NCBI GenBank assembly: GCA_031274425.1
Contig: JAISQE010000205.1
Coordinates: 1-38,290, forward strand
Source of the DNA: Synergistaceae bacterium
Lineage (GTDB): Bacteria > Synergistota > Synergistia > Synergistales > Aminobacteriaceae
DNA length: 38,290 nt
Reading direction: 5' to 3'
The notes under the pieces are model-generated. The model ran no database searches and was not told where the DNA came from. It saw nothing but the letters and a program-made list of their open reading frames with translations. The first letter of the stretch is position 1. The number at the start of each line of letters is the position of its first letter. The position numbers and the translations under genes were made by a program. Below, piece after piece: positions 16,216-25,513 of the stretch.

Positions 16216-17016
16216 TCAAAAGCCGAACATTTTTTTCAAACTCGAAAAAAGGCCCTTCGATCTATACGAATCCCATTGAAGCAATGGAACATTCTCGCCC
16301 AAAATCCTGGCCGCAATGTTCGCATAGGCCTGCGCCGCCGGAGACTCCTGGGCGAAGGTCAACGGTTCTCCTCGGTTGGCGGCTTTGATCACGCTGTCGT
16401 CCTCCGGGACGATGCCGATCAGCTTGATGGACAGAACATCCAGAATATCTTCCTGGGACAACATCTCGTTGTTCTGAACCATTATGGCCCTGAAGCGATT
16501 GATGACCAGGCGTATCGGAGATTTTCCCATAGATTCCAACATGCCGATAATGCGGTCCGCGTCTCTCACGGCCGGGACCTCCGGCGTCGTGACGACGAGC
16601 GCCTCGTCCGCCCCCGCCGCGGCGTTTTTGAATCCTCCTTCGATGCCCGCGGGGCAGTCCAGAAGAACGAAGTCGAAATCGGGCCGCAACTGGCTGCAAA
16701 GCTCCGCCATTTGCGCCGGAGAAACGGCATCCTTCGTACGCGTCTGAGCCGCCGGAAGGAGATAAAGATTTTCCACCCGCTTGTCGCGCACCAGCGCCTG
16801 AGTGAGTTTGCAGTTTTTCTCGATGACGTCGATAAAATTATAGACGACTCTGCTTTCGAGTCCCATCACCATATCGAGGTTGCGCAGGCCTATGTCGGTA
16901 TCGACCGCCACCACTCTTTTACCCGCCTTTGCCAAAGCCACGGCGATATTGGCGGTGGACGTCGTCTTGCCGACGCCCCCTTTGCCGGACGTAATGACAA
17001 TTACCCGTGCACCCAA
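16216..17016 (-). CDS. minD: Septum site-determining ATPase MinD
   Basis: A 266-residue ParA/MinD-type ATPase that binds the membrane as an ATP dimer and recruits MinC and MinE. It has the deviant Walker A GKGGVGKT at 11-18, the Mrp-type VAVDTDIGLRNLD, the Walker B region FDFVLLDCPAGIE, and a C-terminal amphipathic membrane helix (GLFSSLKKMFGF). I chose the TTG at 17016, which gives MGARVIVITSGKGG, because AGGGAGGG lies 7 bases upstream. An ATG at 17040 is in frame but would place that ribosome site inside the coding region. Confidence 0.95.
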   Translation of the reverse strand: MGARVIVITSGKGGVGKTTSTANIAVALAKAGKRVVAVDTDIGLRNLDMVMGLESRVVYNFIDVIEKNCKLTQALVRDKRVENLYLLPAAQTRTKDAVSPAQMAELCSQLRPDFDFVLLDCPAGIEGGFKNAAAGADEALVVTTPEVPAVRDADRIIGMLESMGKSPIRLVINRFRAIMVQNNEMLSQEDILDVLSIKLIGIVPEDDSVIKAANRGEPLTFAQESPAAQAYANIAARILGENVPLLQWDSYRSKGLFSSLKKMFGF

Positions 17017-17048
17017 AAGAAAGCCCTCCCTATCAAACATCTTTCCTA

Positions 17049-17137
17049 TTTATCGTTCGCAATTTATTGTTCGCGGCTCGCCGAAAACGCGCACAAGCTT
17101 TCAACACCAAAAGTTTTTAATGCCACAAGCCTTTAAC
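17049..17137. repeat. Two pairs of direct repeats in the minC-minD gap
   Basis: The gap of 127 bases holds a 12-base repeat with one mismatch (17049-17060 and 17063-17074, period 14) and a 14-base repeat with two mismatches (CACAAGCTTTCAAC at 17092-17105 and CACAAGCCTTTAAC at 17124-17137, period 32). The gap is longer than others in the cluster, so it could hold a regulatory site or a promoter for minDE. I see no clear -35/-10 pair. Confidence 0.45.
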
Positions 17138-17143
17138 CAGCTT

Positions 17144-17842
17144 TTACGTCGTCTCCGTCTCCAGCTTCCAGTCCCTGAAAAATAAGCCGTCGTCTTCCAG
17201 TGTAATAATAACAGGTTTCTTCCACCATTTCATATCCTCGCCAAATTGATCGCATAGCTTGTCGCCGATGCGCAATTGCTGCGGCTCGAAAGAGCCGGCC
17301 ACGATGTAGACCCTCTCCGTTCCGTTCCGTCCAGCGTGGACGAGGCCCTTCAACTTCCCCAAGACGGAGACGCTGCCCCCCGCGAAAATTTCCGCTCCGT
17401 TGTTCAGGTGCCCGATGAGCACCACGTTGCCCGAGTATTCTTCATGTTGCCCCGAACGAAGGGAGTGATCCACAATCAACGTATCCAACGTATTCGCGTT
17501 CGGTTTCGCGGCAAAATATTCCGCGGCCGGCGCTTGGGTTTTGAATCCCCCCTGGGCGAGCCGCGCCGCGGATTCTTCGTCCGATGTGGTCCAGGCCAGC
17601 ACGTTGAGGCCTTTAGGCCAGATCACCTTGGACAATATATTGCCGATCAAGCGCCTCGAACAAGGACGCGACCGAAAATCGAGAACCAGGCCCGTTCCCA
17701 TAGGCAACGCGTATGCCTGCTCCGGAATCGCCTCGAATTTCTCAAGAAGAAGATCGTCGGAGAGGTCATTGGGGAAAACGACCCTGATGCCAAAACTCGT
17801 TCCCTTGAGCTGAATATCCGAGGCTTCGACGGTTGTACGCAA
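17144..17842 (-). CDS. minC: Septum site-determining protein MinC
   Basis: A 232-residue FtsZ-polymerisation inhibitor recruited by MinD. The N-terminal domain (residues 1 to about 105) is variable; the C-terminal beta-helix domain carries the family pattern TLIVDHSLRSGQ, VVLIGHLNNGAEIFAGGSV, VLGKLKGLVHAG and IVAGSFEPQQLRIG. I chose the TTG at 17842 because AAGGAAGGGG lies 8 bases upstream; a GTG 3 codons earlier is too close to that site. The frame is open far upstream only as a shadow of mrdA. It begins 17 bases after the mrdA stop, so wall elongation and septum placement genes are in one transcript. Confidence 0.93.
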   Translation of the reverse strand: MRTTVEASDIQLKGTSFGIRVVFPNDLSDDLLLEKFEAIPEQAYALPMGTGLVLDFRSRPCSRRLIGNILSKVIWPKGLNVLAWTTSDEESAARLAQGGFKTQAPAAEYFAAKPNANTLDTLIVDHSLRSGQHEEYSGNVVLIGHLNNGAEIFAGGSVSVLGKLKGLVHAGRNGTERVYIVAGSFEPQQLRIGDKLCDQFGEDMKWWKKPVIITLEDDGLFFRDWKLETETT

Positions 17843-17859
17843 CGCAATCACCCCTTCCT

Positions 17860-19614
17860 TTAATTTTCTTGAGCATCGTAACTTTCGGCGGGATGACTCA
17901 GTATATGGGCCAAAATCTCCCCGACGATAGGAGAAGCGACGCTGCTGCCGTGTTCCCCCGCCTCCACCATGGCCACCGCCACATACTGGGGATTGTCGGC
18001 CGGCGCGTAACCGGCGAAAACGGCGTGATCCAGGCCATGAGAGTTCTGCGCCGTACCCGTCTTTCCGGCGACCGTTATGCCGAAGCGTCCCGCCCGAGCC
18101 CCCGTTCCGCGGCTGACCACGTAGTCGAGGCCCTTCTGGACCACGGCCAATTTTTCGGGAAGGAGCCCTATCTCCGTCGGCGGCTGAAAATTCATGGACG
18201 CGACATGGGGCGTCACCAGGTGACCGCCGTTGGCGACGGCCGCGTAAAGCCGCGCGATCTGCAACGGCGTCAACAGCAAAAAACCCTGGCCGATCGAGTA
18301 GTTGATCGTATCTCCTTGGTACCAATTTTCCTTGAAACGCTCTTTTTTCCACTCGGGTCCCGCGGCGTTCCCCCCGGATTCTCCGGGCAGGTCGATCCCC
18401 GTCGGGGTCCCCAGGCCGAACTTTTTGCCCCATTTCAGCAGGCGATCGATGCCCAGCTTCATCCCCACCTGGTAAAAATAAACGTCGCAAGAATTTTGCA
18501 GCGCCCCGGTCAGGTTCACGTTGCCGTGTCCGCTCCGCTTCCAACACCGGAAAGTGCGCGACGGCAGCTTCAGCGCGCCCGAACAAAAAAAGGTCGTACT
18601 GGGCGTCACGACGTTCTCCTCGAGCGCGGCCAGAGCCACCAGCGCCTTGAACGTGGAGGCCGGAGGATATACCCCAGAGATCGAGCGATCCAACATCGGC
18701 TTGTCCTTGTCCTCCGTTATCTCCTGCCATTCCTTTGCGGAAACGCCCCAGGCCAGGGGATTGTTGTCGTAGGTCGGGGAAGACGCCAGCACGAGTACGG
18801 CGCCCGTCTTCACGTCCATGACCACAATAGCGCCCTTGTATTCGCTCAACAGTTCCGTCGCCAATTTCTGCGCGCCCATGTCGAGGGTCAGCCGGATATC
18901 CTGTCCTTTTCCGGAGGCGCGTGAATCGATGGTACGAACCTTGCGCCCTTTGGCGTCGACCTCGATGGCCTCTTCTCCCGCGGCGCCTCTCAGCCGTTCC
19001 TCGTAGTAGCGTTCGATGCCTCCCTTGCCCACGAGATCCCCGCCGACATAATCTCCCGGACGGCTATCCCGCAGCTCGTTTTCGGAAATTTCCCCCACGT
19101 ACCCCGTGATGTTGGCCGCCAGAGAGCCGGCCGGATAAATCCGACGCCATACGGGCATGGGAAAAAGCTGGTTCGGAAACTCGGGATCCGCCACCAGCTC
19201 CGCCATCTGAGCCATCGTCAGGTTGGGGACGAGTCGGATCACCCGATAGGGGGCCCATCTCTGCTTTTTGATCGTTTTCTCCAAATCCTCGACGGACATG
19301 GGTATGCCGTGGTCCGAAAGAAGCCTGCTGAGGTGAGGCAGCATGTCCGATTTATCCAAATCCAGAGGATACCCCATGATGCTGAACGTCGTCTCGTTGA
19401 CGGCCAAAGGCACGCCGTTACGGTCGTAGATCTCCCCTCGCGGCGGAGAAAAGCGTATCAACCGCAAACGGTTGCCGTAGGCGAGTCGAACATATTTGTC
19501 CGCGTGAATGACTTGAAAAAAATAAAGCCCGGTAAACAGAATGGCCAAAGTCACGAGAATTCCGTATAAAAGCGCCTTCAGGCGGGCATCGAGGAGATCG
19601 CGTATCTCAAGCAT
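17860..19614 (-). CDS. mrdA: Penicillin-binding protein 2 (elongasome transpeptidase)
   Basis: A 584-residue class B PBP that cross-links peptidoglycan during elongation with RodA. It has an N-terminal membrane anchor (about 15-37), the pedestal motif RGEIYDRNGVPLA near 60-72, and a transpeptidase domain with SxxK at S320 (ASTFK), a SxN-equivalent SCD (QNSCDVYFY), and KTGT at K518. The family normally has SxN; Asp in the third position also occurs in PBP2 enzymes. The ATG at 19614 has AAAGGA upstream and overlaps the mreD stop by 8 bases. Confidence 0.95.
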   Translation of the reverse strand: MLEIRDLLDARLKALLYGILVTLAILFTGLYFFQVIHADKYVRLAYGNRLRLIRFSPPRGEIYDRNGVPLAVNETTFSIMGYPLDLDKSDMLPHLSRLLSDHGIPMSVEDLEKTIKKQRWAPYRVIRLVPNLTMAQMAELVADPEFPNQLFPMPVWRRIYPAGSLAANITGYVGEISENELRDSRPGDYVGGDLVGKGGIERYYEERLRGAAGEEAIEVDAKGRKVRTIDSRASGKGQDIRLTLDMGAQKLATELLSEYKGAIVVMDVKTGAVLVLASSPTYDNNPLAWGVSAKEWQEITEDKDKPMLDRSISGVYPPASTFKALVALAALEENVVTPSTTFFCSGALKLPSRTFRCWKRSGHGNVNLTGALQNSCDVYFYQVGMKLGIDRLLKWGKKFGLGTPTGIDLPGESGGNAAGPEWKKERFKENWYQGDTINYSIGQGFLLLTPLQIARLYAAVANGGHLVTPHVASMNFQPPTEIGLLPEKLAVVQKGLDYVVSRGTGARAGRFGITVAGKTGTAQNSHGLDHAVFAGYAPADNPQYVAVAMVEAGEHGSSVASPIVGEILAHILSHPAESYDAQEN

Positions 19615-20068
19615 TTTGTCCTTTCTCGTGGTGAACATAAAAAAAAGCGCCCAAAAGGGCAACCGGAACGGCGCACCCTTGTTGAGCGGCGAAAAACATC
19701 CAGCTTGCCTGGTTGATGCGTCCTAACACAAAAGCGGAGAGCGTCGCCGGGATCGATTGAGCCGTCCAGAACAAAAAAAAGATGACAAGAGGAGTTCTGC
19801 CCGATACGGGAAGCGTGTTCCAAATCCATAGAACGACCATCACGACGCCCACGTAGCTCAAGGTAAAAAATCCGGGAATTCCCACCCACCTCAAATCCCA
19901 CAAAAGACCGCCCAAAAACGCCGCCCAAATGAGGGGAACGTTGCCCTCCCAATCTTGGGTCAAAAGGCGATAGACGAGGCACAATAAAAAAATCTCCGGT
20001 ATCTGCATCGCCCCGAAGGTCAAAACGGTCAAAAGATCCTGAACAAGCCAAAAAAAGGCATAGATCAT
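19607..20068 (-). CDS. mreD: Rod shape-determining protein MreD
   Basis: A 153-residue, very hydrophobic protein with about five membrane segments and the MreD-like GGLLWDLRWVGIPGFFTLSY in the middle. MreD joins MreC to the elongasome. The start ATG at 20068 overlaps the mreC stop as ATGA, which fixes it; the frame continues upstream only as a shadow of mreC. The assignment depends strongly on position between mreC and mrdA, since MreD sequences diverge greatly. Confidence 0.88.
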   Translation of the reverse strand: MIYAFFWLVQDLLTVLTFGAMQIPEIFLLCLVYRLLTQDWEGNVPLIWAAFLGGLLWDLRWVGIPGFFTLSYVGVVMVVLWIWNTLPVSGRTPLVIFFLFWTAQSIPATLSAFVLGRINQASWMFFAAQQGCAVPVALLGAFFYVHHEKGQNA

Positions 20069-20856
20069 TGAAGAATGCCCTTCGAATGTTTCAAGATGGA
20101 GACGGTGTACAACGTGGAAGTGGAGGCCCCCGGCGCGATCTTGTAGGTCATGTAGCCGTTGCCCGACGTCGTGCCCGCGTCCGCGATGCTGCCTATCGGA
20201 ATTCCCGGAGGCAAAAGCTCGCTGATGAGCGCGGTGCTGACTTTCATGCCCACCTCTATACCGCGCCCCTCGGGGATGTACGTCAGCAAAACGGAACCGT
20301 TGCCGTCGCCCACCACGACTCCCAGCTCGCGGGTTTCTTCTATGACCACAGGAATCATCAAAGCAGACGACGTCAAAAGCTCGACCCAGGAGGAAAAAGT
20401 GCTGACGGAACTCACGCGCCCGACCAAAAAGCCGTCCTGAAATACGGGCAGCCCCATGATGATGCCCTGATTGAACCCTTTGTCTATCCTGACTTCGTTC
20501 CACCAAGCATGGGGTTCGCGCAACGTCACCCGAGCGTCCTCCATGCGCGTGTCCAGTTCCGCTTTGATCTGCTCCGCCACAAGAACGGAATTGGTGATTT
20601 GCAGCTTCGAATTTTCGTCCTTCAGAACTTCGAGCTGCCGCGTGAGGTCGTTTTTATCCCTCGCCCAACGGTAAAGGTCGCGCAGAAACTCGCGCGAAAC
20701 CACGGCCGGATATTCGGGAATCGACAAAACGTTGCCCACGAAATCGACGACGCTTTTCAAAACTCCCAGATTCGGCGACGCCCCCAACAAAAAGAGCCCC
20801 ACAATCAGGGCGACGATCCCGTGTATCCATTCGAGGGTTAAACGTTTGTCGACCAT
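20065..20856 (-). CDS. mreC: Rod shape-determining protein MreC
   Basis: A 263-residue bitopic protein: a short cytoplasmic N terminus, one membrane segment at about 12-28, a coiled coil at about 65-105 (LTRQLEVLKDENSKLQITN), and the two beta-barrel domains typical of MreC, with NQGIIMGLPVF, GFLVGRVSSVS and VIEETRELGVVVGDG. MreC activates PBP2. The ATG at 20856 follows the mreB stop by 22 bases. Confidence 0.94.
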   Translation of the reverse strand: MVDKRLTLEWIHGIVALIVGLFLLGASPNLGVLKSVVDFVGNVLSIPEYPAVVSREFLRDLYRWARDKNDLTRQLEVLKDENSKLQITNSVLVAEQIKAELDTRMEDARVTLREPHAWWNEVRIDKGFNQGIIMGLPVFQDGFLVGRVSSVSTFSSWVELLTSSALMIPVVIEETRELGVVVGDGNGSVLLTYIPEGRGIEVGMKVSTALISELLPPGIPIGSIADAGTTSGNGYMTYKIAPGASTSTLYTVSILKHSKGILQ

Positions 20857-20878
20857 TGTCCGTCAATCCTACCCCACT

Positions 20879-21934
20879 CTAACGAGCTCCCCGTTCCACG
20901 GACATCAAAACGCGCTTCATCGCCCCGAGGTTGTCCAGAATCTTGCCCACGCCCAAGGCGACCGAAAACAAGGGGTTCTCCGCGACCATGACCGGGGTGT
21001 TGATGGCCCTGGAAAGGCGCTCGGCAAACCCCTTCATGAGCGCCACGCCTCCGGAAAGCACGACTCCCTGATCCACGATGTCCTTGGCCAACTCGGGAGG
21101 CGTTTTTTCCAGCGCCACCTTCACCATGTCCTCGATGCGCAAAAAAATAGGGTCCAGGGCTTCGCGCACCTCGACGGAGGAAACCGTGTCGATCTTGGGC
21201 AAGCCGTCCGTCAAGTCGCGCCCCTTCACCGCCATCTCCAGCTCGGGAGAAAGCGGCAGGGCGGACCCGATGGTGTTTTTGACCTCCTCCGCAGTCGTCT
21301 CGCCGATGAAGAGGGCGTAACGTTGACGCAACATGGCGATGATGGCGTTGTCCATATCTTTGCCCGCCGTGCGCAGAGAGCTCGTTACGACGATTCCCCC
21401 CAGAGAGATGACCGACACTTCGCTGGTGCCGCCGCCGATGTCGATGATCATGCATCCTCGCGGTTCGCTGATGGGCAAACCCACTCCCAGGGCCGCCGAT
21501 ATCGGCTCCTCCACGACGTAGGCCTCGCTGGCTCCGGCTCCGAGGGTAGCGTCGATGACGGCTTTGCGCTCTACCTCCGTAACCTCGGCGGGCACCGATA
21601 TCACCACGCGAGGATGCGACATAAAGGACTTGCCGCCGTTGGCTTTGCGCAGGCAATATCTTATGAGCTCCTCGGTCATGTCGAAATTCGCGATAACGCC
21701 GTCCTGCAGGGGGCATATCGTCTCCACCCCCGCGGGCGTCTTGCCGGCCATGGATTTTGCCTCTCGCCCCACCGCGATGACCTCGATCCCTCCGCCTCGC
21801 GGCAACTTGCGCACGGCTACGGCCGAAGGTTCGCTGATGACGATGCCTTCGTCCTTAACGTACACGACAATATTGGCGGTCCCCAAATCTATACCCACGT
21901 CAAGCCCTAAAATTCCGGAAAGGTACTTGAACAT
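20879..21934 (-). CDS. mreB: Rod shape-determining actin homologue MreB
   Basis: A 351-residue actin-fold ATPase that forms membrane-bound filaments guiding side-wall synthesis. Signatures: DLGTANIVVYV (phosphate 1), IANFDMTEELIRYCL, VVISVPAEVTEVERKA, the phosphate 2 loop DIGGGTSEVSVISLGG, and the adenosine region VLSGGVALMKG. The N-terminal MFKYLSGILG is amphipathic and may touch the membrane. The ATG at 21934 has an AGGTGATGAAGAGGG stretch upstream. It heads the mre-mrd-min-rodA run. Confidence 0.97.
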   Translation of the reverse strand: MFKYLSGILGLDVGIDLGTANIVVYVKDEGIVISEPSAVAVRKLPRGGGIEVIAVGREAKSMAGKTPAGVETICPLQDGVIANFDMTEELIRYCLRKANGGKSFMSHPRVVISVPAEVTEVERKAVIDATLGAGASEAYVVEEPISAALGVGLPISEPRGCMIIDIGGGTSEVSVISLGGIVVTSSLRTAGKDMDNAIIAMLRQRYALFIGETTAEEVKNTIGSALPLSPELEMAVKGRDLTDGLPKIDTVSSVEVREALDPIFLRIEDMVKVALEKTPPELAKDIVDQGVVLSGGVALMKGFAERLSRAINTPVMVAENPLFSVALGVGKILDNLGAMKRVLMSVERGAR

Positions 21935-21989
21935 CCCTCTTCATCACCTGCGTTCTCAAATCTGTCGCGTTTCCGGTACCGTTCTGAAA

Positions 21990-22005
21990 AATTTCGGATG
22001 AAATT
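21990..22005 (-). terminator. Weak terminator-like hairpin before mreB
   Basis: Just after the stop of the metallohydrolase gene, the minus strand shows a 6-bp stem (AATTTC with GAAATT, loop of 4) followed by a short T run. The stem is AT-rich and weak, so it may only partly separate the two transcripts. The remaining bases up to mreB could hold an mreB promoter, but I see no convincing boxes. Confidence 0.35.
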
Positions 22006-22010
22006 CCGCG

Positions 22011-22658
22011 TTAAGGCCAAAAAGGATTGCTTTTCCGCTCCTGCCCTATGGTGGTGCTCGCTCCGTGACCGGGAAGAACCGGCAGGTCGTCCGGCAGAGC
22101 CGCCAATTTTTGAAGCGACGCCATCAGCATACGGAAATCGCCTCCCGGCAGATCCGTTCTTCCCACGCTTTGCGCGAACAGCGTGTCGCCCGAGGCCAAA
22201 ATATTTTTTTCCCCTCGAGATATAAGATAACACACGCTGCCTTGTGTGTGTCCGGGAGTGGCCATCACTTTTATTTCGATTTTACCCACGGCAAAAACGT
22301 CTCCGTCAGCCACCGTTTTGAAGACGTCGACGCCTGGGCATTCCATCCTCAAAATCTGCCGCATCTCCTCGGGGGGATGCCTCAAAAGAGGCGCGTCCTC
22401 GGGCGCGATGTAAATGTCGTCTTTCACAAGAGGGACGAATTTTTCGATGCCCGCGATGTGATCCAGATGCCCGTGGGTCAAAAGGACCGCCTTCAACGTC
22501 AGGCGCTGGCGTTCCAAGTACTCGAGCACCTCTCCCACATCTCCTCCAGGGTCGACGAAAAAGGCCGAACCCTCGTCGTCGAAAAAAAGATAGCCGTTGG
22601 TCCAGAGAGCCCCTAAAGGGAAACGTTTATAATTTATGTCGCTTACATCTCGGCTCAC
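22011..22658 (-). CDS. Metallo-beta-lactamase-fold hydrolase (glyoxalase II-like)
   Basis: A 215-residue binuclear-metal hydrolase. It has the metal-binding motif THGHLDH at 61-67, a third His in ATPGHTQGS, an Asp in ASGDTLF and a final His in LPGHG. This short form, without the glyoxalase II C-terminal helical domain, is common in anaerobes; substrates vary (thioesters, persulfides), and I cannot fix one. I chose the GTG at 22658 because AAGGGTG lies 8 bases upstream; ATGs at 22664 and 22691 are also in frame, but the upstream stretch consists of short GATGATGAAA repeats with no good ribosome site. Confidence 0.82.
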   Translation of the reverse strand: MSRDVSDINYKRFPLGALWTNGYLFFDDEGSAFFVDPGGDVGEVLEYLERQRLTLKAVLLTHGHLDHIAGIEKFVPLVKDDIYIAPEDAPLLRHPPEEMRQILRMECPGVDVFKTVADGDVFAVGKIEIKVMATPGHTQGSVCYLISRGEKNILASGDTLFAQSVGRTDLPGGDFRMLMASLQKLAALPDDLPVLPGHGASTTIGQERKSNPFWP

Positions 22659-22722
22659 AAGCATTTCACCCTTTTCATCATCTTTCATCATCGTCTATCG
22701 CTCAATCGTCTATAGCGCGGAG

Positions 22723-23169
22723 TTACGCTTTGCGCGTGTCCAAAATCAACGTGACGGGGCCGTCGTTGACAATTTCCACCATCATATGAGTTTGGAATAT
22801 CCCGCACTCCGCCTCGATCCCGCGACCTCTCACGCGTTCCACAAAATATTCGTAGAGCCGCTTCCCCTCCTCGGGCGAGGCCGCCTCCACAAAAGAAGGA
22901 CGACGGCCTTTCCGGCAATCGCCGTAAAGAGTAAACTGTGAAACGACCAAAACGCCGCCTCCTCTCTCCAAAAGAGAACGGTTCATCTTTCCGTCGTCGT
23001 CTTCGAAGATCCTCAGGTTCACTATTTTATCGGCCAGCCATTCGGCGTCCCCTTCCGCGTCTCCGACGCCGACGCCCAACAGTATACACAATCCCCCGTC
23101 AATCTTGCCGACCATTTTTTCGTTCACCGCGACGCCGGCTCTGGCGACTCTCTGCACAACCGCACGCAT
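22723..23169 (-). CDS. dtd: D-aminoacyl-tRNA deacylase
   Basis: A 148-residue enzyme that removes D-amino acids (and glycine mischarged on tRNA-Ala) from tRNA. The start [15 protein letters not shown] and the two signature motifs SQFTLYGD (about 78-85) and the NxGPVT-type NDGPVT near the C terminus are intact. Length is typical. The AAGGAG site is 15 bases upstream of the ATG, an unusually long spacing. It follows rel after 34 bases; rel-dtd adjacency is common in many bacteria. Confidence 0.96.
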   Translation of the reverse strand: MRAVVQRVARAGVAVNEKMVGKIDGGLCILLGVGVGDAEGDAEWLADKIVNLRIFEDDDGKMNRSLLERGGGVLVVSQFTLYGDCRKGRRPSFVEAASPEEGKRLYEYFVERVRGRGIEAECGIFQTHMMVEIVNDGPVTLILDTRKA

Positions 23170-23203
23170 TTTTTCTATTCTTGTCTCCTTATATTCGCGG
23201 AAT

Positions 23204-25513
23204 TTATCCGCGGCTCACTTCCATCATGCCTTTGACGCCGTTCAATTTTCCCGTGATCTCGTAAAGGTGTTCCAAATTTTTGACCCTCAACTCTATCTTG
23301 ATGCGCACCAAACTGTTGTCGACGATCGCGACCTTCATCCCATGAATGCTCCCGTTGGCCTGCCCGATGGCCTGGGCGATGTCGCGCACCAAATTTCCCC
23401 TGTCTACGGCCTCCGCCTTGATCCGGGTCGTGTAAAATTTCCCCGAGCCCGACGAGGCGTTCCAACTCACCTGGACGACGCGTCCCATCTGGGCGTTCAA
23501 AATATTGAGGCAATCGATCCTGTGAACGGTGATCCCCCGGACCCGAGTGGAATAGCCCACGATCGCGTCTCCCGGAACAGGCTCGCAACAGTTGGCCCTT
23601 ACAACCTGAACGCCCTCGTAGCCCTCTACGATAATGTCGAGATCGGGTCTTTTGGGCAGAGCGTGCCGAGTGAGAAGCGATTCCAGATCGTCGGAGGGAT
23701 TGCGCTGCTGGAGGTGCGCCAAAGCCAATTTCTGCGCCACCGTGCTGGGTCCCGCCGCCCCCGAGCCAATGGCCACCAGCAGGTCTTCTTTTCCCGCCAG
23801 CCCCAGGTCGCGGGCCACCTTGTTGAGGGAGGGAGAGAACTCCTCCGTGTCGTCCGTGGCGATGCCCCGTTTTTTCAACTCTCTTTCGAGAGACTCCCAC
23901 CCCCGCGCAAGTTTTTCTTCCCGGTCCGTCTTTTCGATTTGTCGGAAATAGTTGCGTATTTTCCCCCGGGTTTTGGTGCTTTTGACGATCTTCATCCAAT
24001 CGCGGGAGGGAGTGCCCTGAGGGGAGGTGATGACCTTGACGATATCCCCGTTCTTGACCTCCGTGCTCAAGGGGACGATGCGGTTGTTGATCATCGCCCC
24101 GACGCAATGATTCCCCACCTCGGTGTGCACGGCGTAGGCGAAGTCGATGGTCGTGGCTCCCTTGGGCAACACCAGGGCTTTGCCCTGCGGCGTGAAGACG
24201 TAGACGTCGGAGGTCAGGACGTCGCTCTTCAACAGCTCCAAAAATTCCTCCGGGTCGTGCCCCTCCTGTCCCCCCTCCAGCGCTTGACGCACCCACATCA
24301 GCTTCGCGTCCAGACTGTCGGCGGAGGTCCCTTTCGACTTGTAAAGCCAGTGCGCGGCGATGCCGTACTCCGCCAGGCGGTTCATTTCCTTGGTGCGGAT
24401 TTGAACCTCCATGGGAGCCCCGAACGCCATGACCGTCGTGTGCAGGGACTGATACATATTGCTCTTGGGATTCGCGATGTAGTCGTCGAACTGACCGGGG
24501 ATGGGGACCCATAGGGAATGCACGATGCCGAGCACCGCGTAACACGTGGACAGGTCGTCGACCAGCACCCGTATCGCCAGAATGTCGTAGAGTTCGTCGA
24601 TGGAGATCTTTTTTCTCTCCATTTTTTCGTAGATGCTGTAAAAATGTTTCGCGCGGCCTTTGATCTTACAGGGAATGCCGTCGCTGGCCAGCCGGGCCTC
24701 CAGTTTCTCGATCCCCTTTTGAATGACCTCCTCCTGCTCGGGCAGTTTTCTTCGGACTTTGCGGCGGATTTCGTTATAAATCTCCGGTTGGAGGTACTTG
24801 AAGGCCAGGTCTTCCAGATCCCGCTTTACCTGATAAATCCCCAGACGATGGGCGAGAGGGGCGAAAATTTCCAGAGTTTCCCTGGCGATGCGCTCTTGTT
24901 TGTCGCGCCTCAAAATGGCGAGAGTCCTCATATTGTGCAGCCTGTCCGCCAGCTTGATCAGCACCACGCGAATGTCGCGCGCCATGACGATGAACATCTT
25001 GCGGAGGTTTTCGGCCTGATATCCCTCCACGGACATGAAAGGAAGTTTCCCTAGCTTGGTCACTCCATCCACGAGAGTCACCACCTCTTCCCCGAAAATG
25101 GAGGAGAGCTCGGGAGCCGTCGTCTCCGTGTCCTCCAGCACGTCGTGGAGCAGGGCGGCGCAAAGCGTCGCGTGGTCGATCTGCATTTCGGCAAGGATCA
25201 CCGCCACATTGACGGTATGAACGACGTAGGGATCTCCTGTCGACCTTTTCTGGTGGGAATGGGCCTTCCCCGCGTAGAGAAACGCTTTGCCCATCTGACC
25301 GATCTGAGAGGAGGAGAGGTAGGTGACGGCTTTCGCCCACAACTCCTGCCACGCGTTTTTTACGGATTCCGTTTTGCAGTCGTCGGGCAGTCGATCGAAA
25401 AAAGAGTCCCTGAGCAGGGACATTTCCTTCGATTCCTTGTTTGCCGAGAGTTCCGGGACGCTGCTCAAAATGGACTTCATCTCGGCAGGTCCAAAATTGG
25501 ACACGGCGGTCAC
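23204..25513 (-). CDS. Bifunctional (p)ppGpp synthetase/hydrolase Rel
   Basis: A 769-residue RelA/SpoT homologue controlling the stringent response. Domains in order: HD hydrolase from about 90 with HDVLEDT and [10 protein letters not shown], which looks catalytically complete; synthetase from about 300 with [16 protein letters not shown] and EVQIRT; TGS at about 430-490 ([18 protein letters not shown]); a helical and zinc-finger-like part with [11 protein letters not shown]; and a C-terminal ACT domain from about 690. Because both active sites seem present it should both make and degrade (p)ppGpp. I chose the GTG at 25513, which overlaps the recJ stop as GTGA and has GGAG upstream; the GTG at 25504 is an alternative. 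Confidence 0.95.
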   Translation of the reverse strand: MTAVSNFGPAEMKSILSSVPELSANKESKEMSLLRDSFFDRLPDDCKTESVKNAWQELWAKAVTYLSSSQIGQMGKAFLYAGKAHSHQKRSTGDPYVVHTVNVAVILAEMQIDHATLCAALLHDVLEDTETTAPELSSIFGEEVVTLVDGVTKLGKLPFMSVEGYQAENLRKMFIVMARDIRVVLIKLADRLHNMRTLAILRRDKQERIARETLEIFAPLAHRLGIYQVKRDLEDLAFKYLQPEIYNEIRRKVRRKLPEQEEVIQKGIEKLEARLASDGIPCKIKGRAKHFYSIYEKMERKKISIDELYDILAIRVLVDDLSTCYAVLGIVHSLWVPIPGQFDDYIANPKSNMYQSLHTTVMAFGAPMEVQIRTKEMNRLAEYGIAAHWLYKSKGTSADSLDAKLMWVRQALEGGQEGHDPEEFLELLKSDVLTSDVYVFTPQGKALVLPKGATTIDFAYAVHTEVGNHCVGAMINNRIVPLSTEVKNGDIVKVITSPQGTPSRDWMKIVKSTKTRGKIRNYFRQIEKTDREEKLARGWESLERELKKRGIATDDTEEFSPSLNKVARDLGLAGKEDLLVAIGSGAAGPSTVAQKLALAHLQQRNPSDDLESLLTRHALPKRPDLDIIVEGYEGVQVVRANCCEPVPGDAIVGYSTRVRGITVHRIDCLNILNAQMGRVVQVSWNASSGSGKFYTTRIKAEAVDRGNLVRDIAQAIGQANGSIHGMKVAIVDNSLVRIKIELRVKNLEHLYEITGKLNGVKGMMEVSRG

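Noticed and set aside
17843-18730. N-terminal extension of MinC
   Set aside because: It lies wholly within mrdA in another frame and is Arg/Gly-rich; a good ribosome site supports the TTG at 17842.
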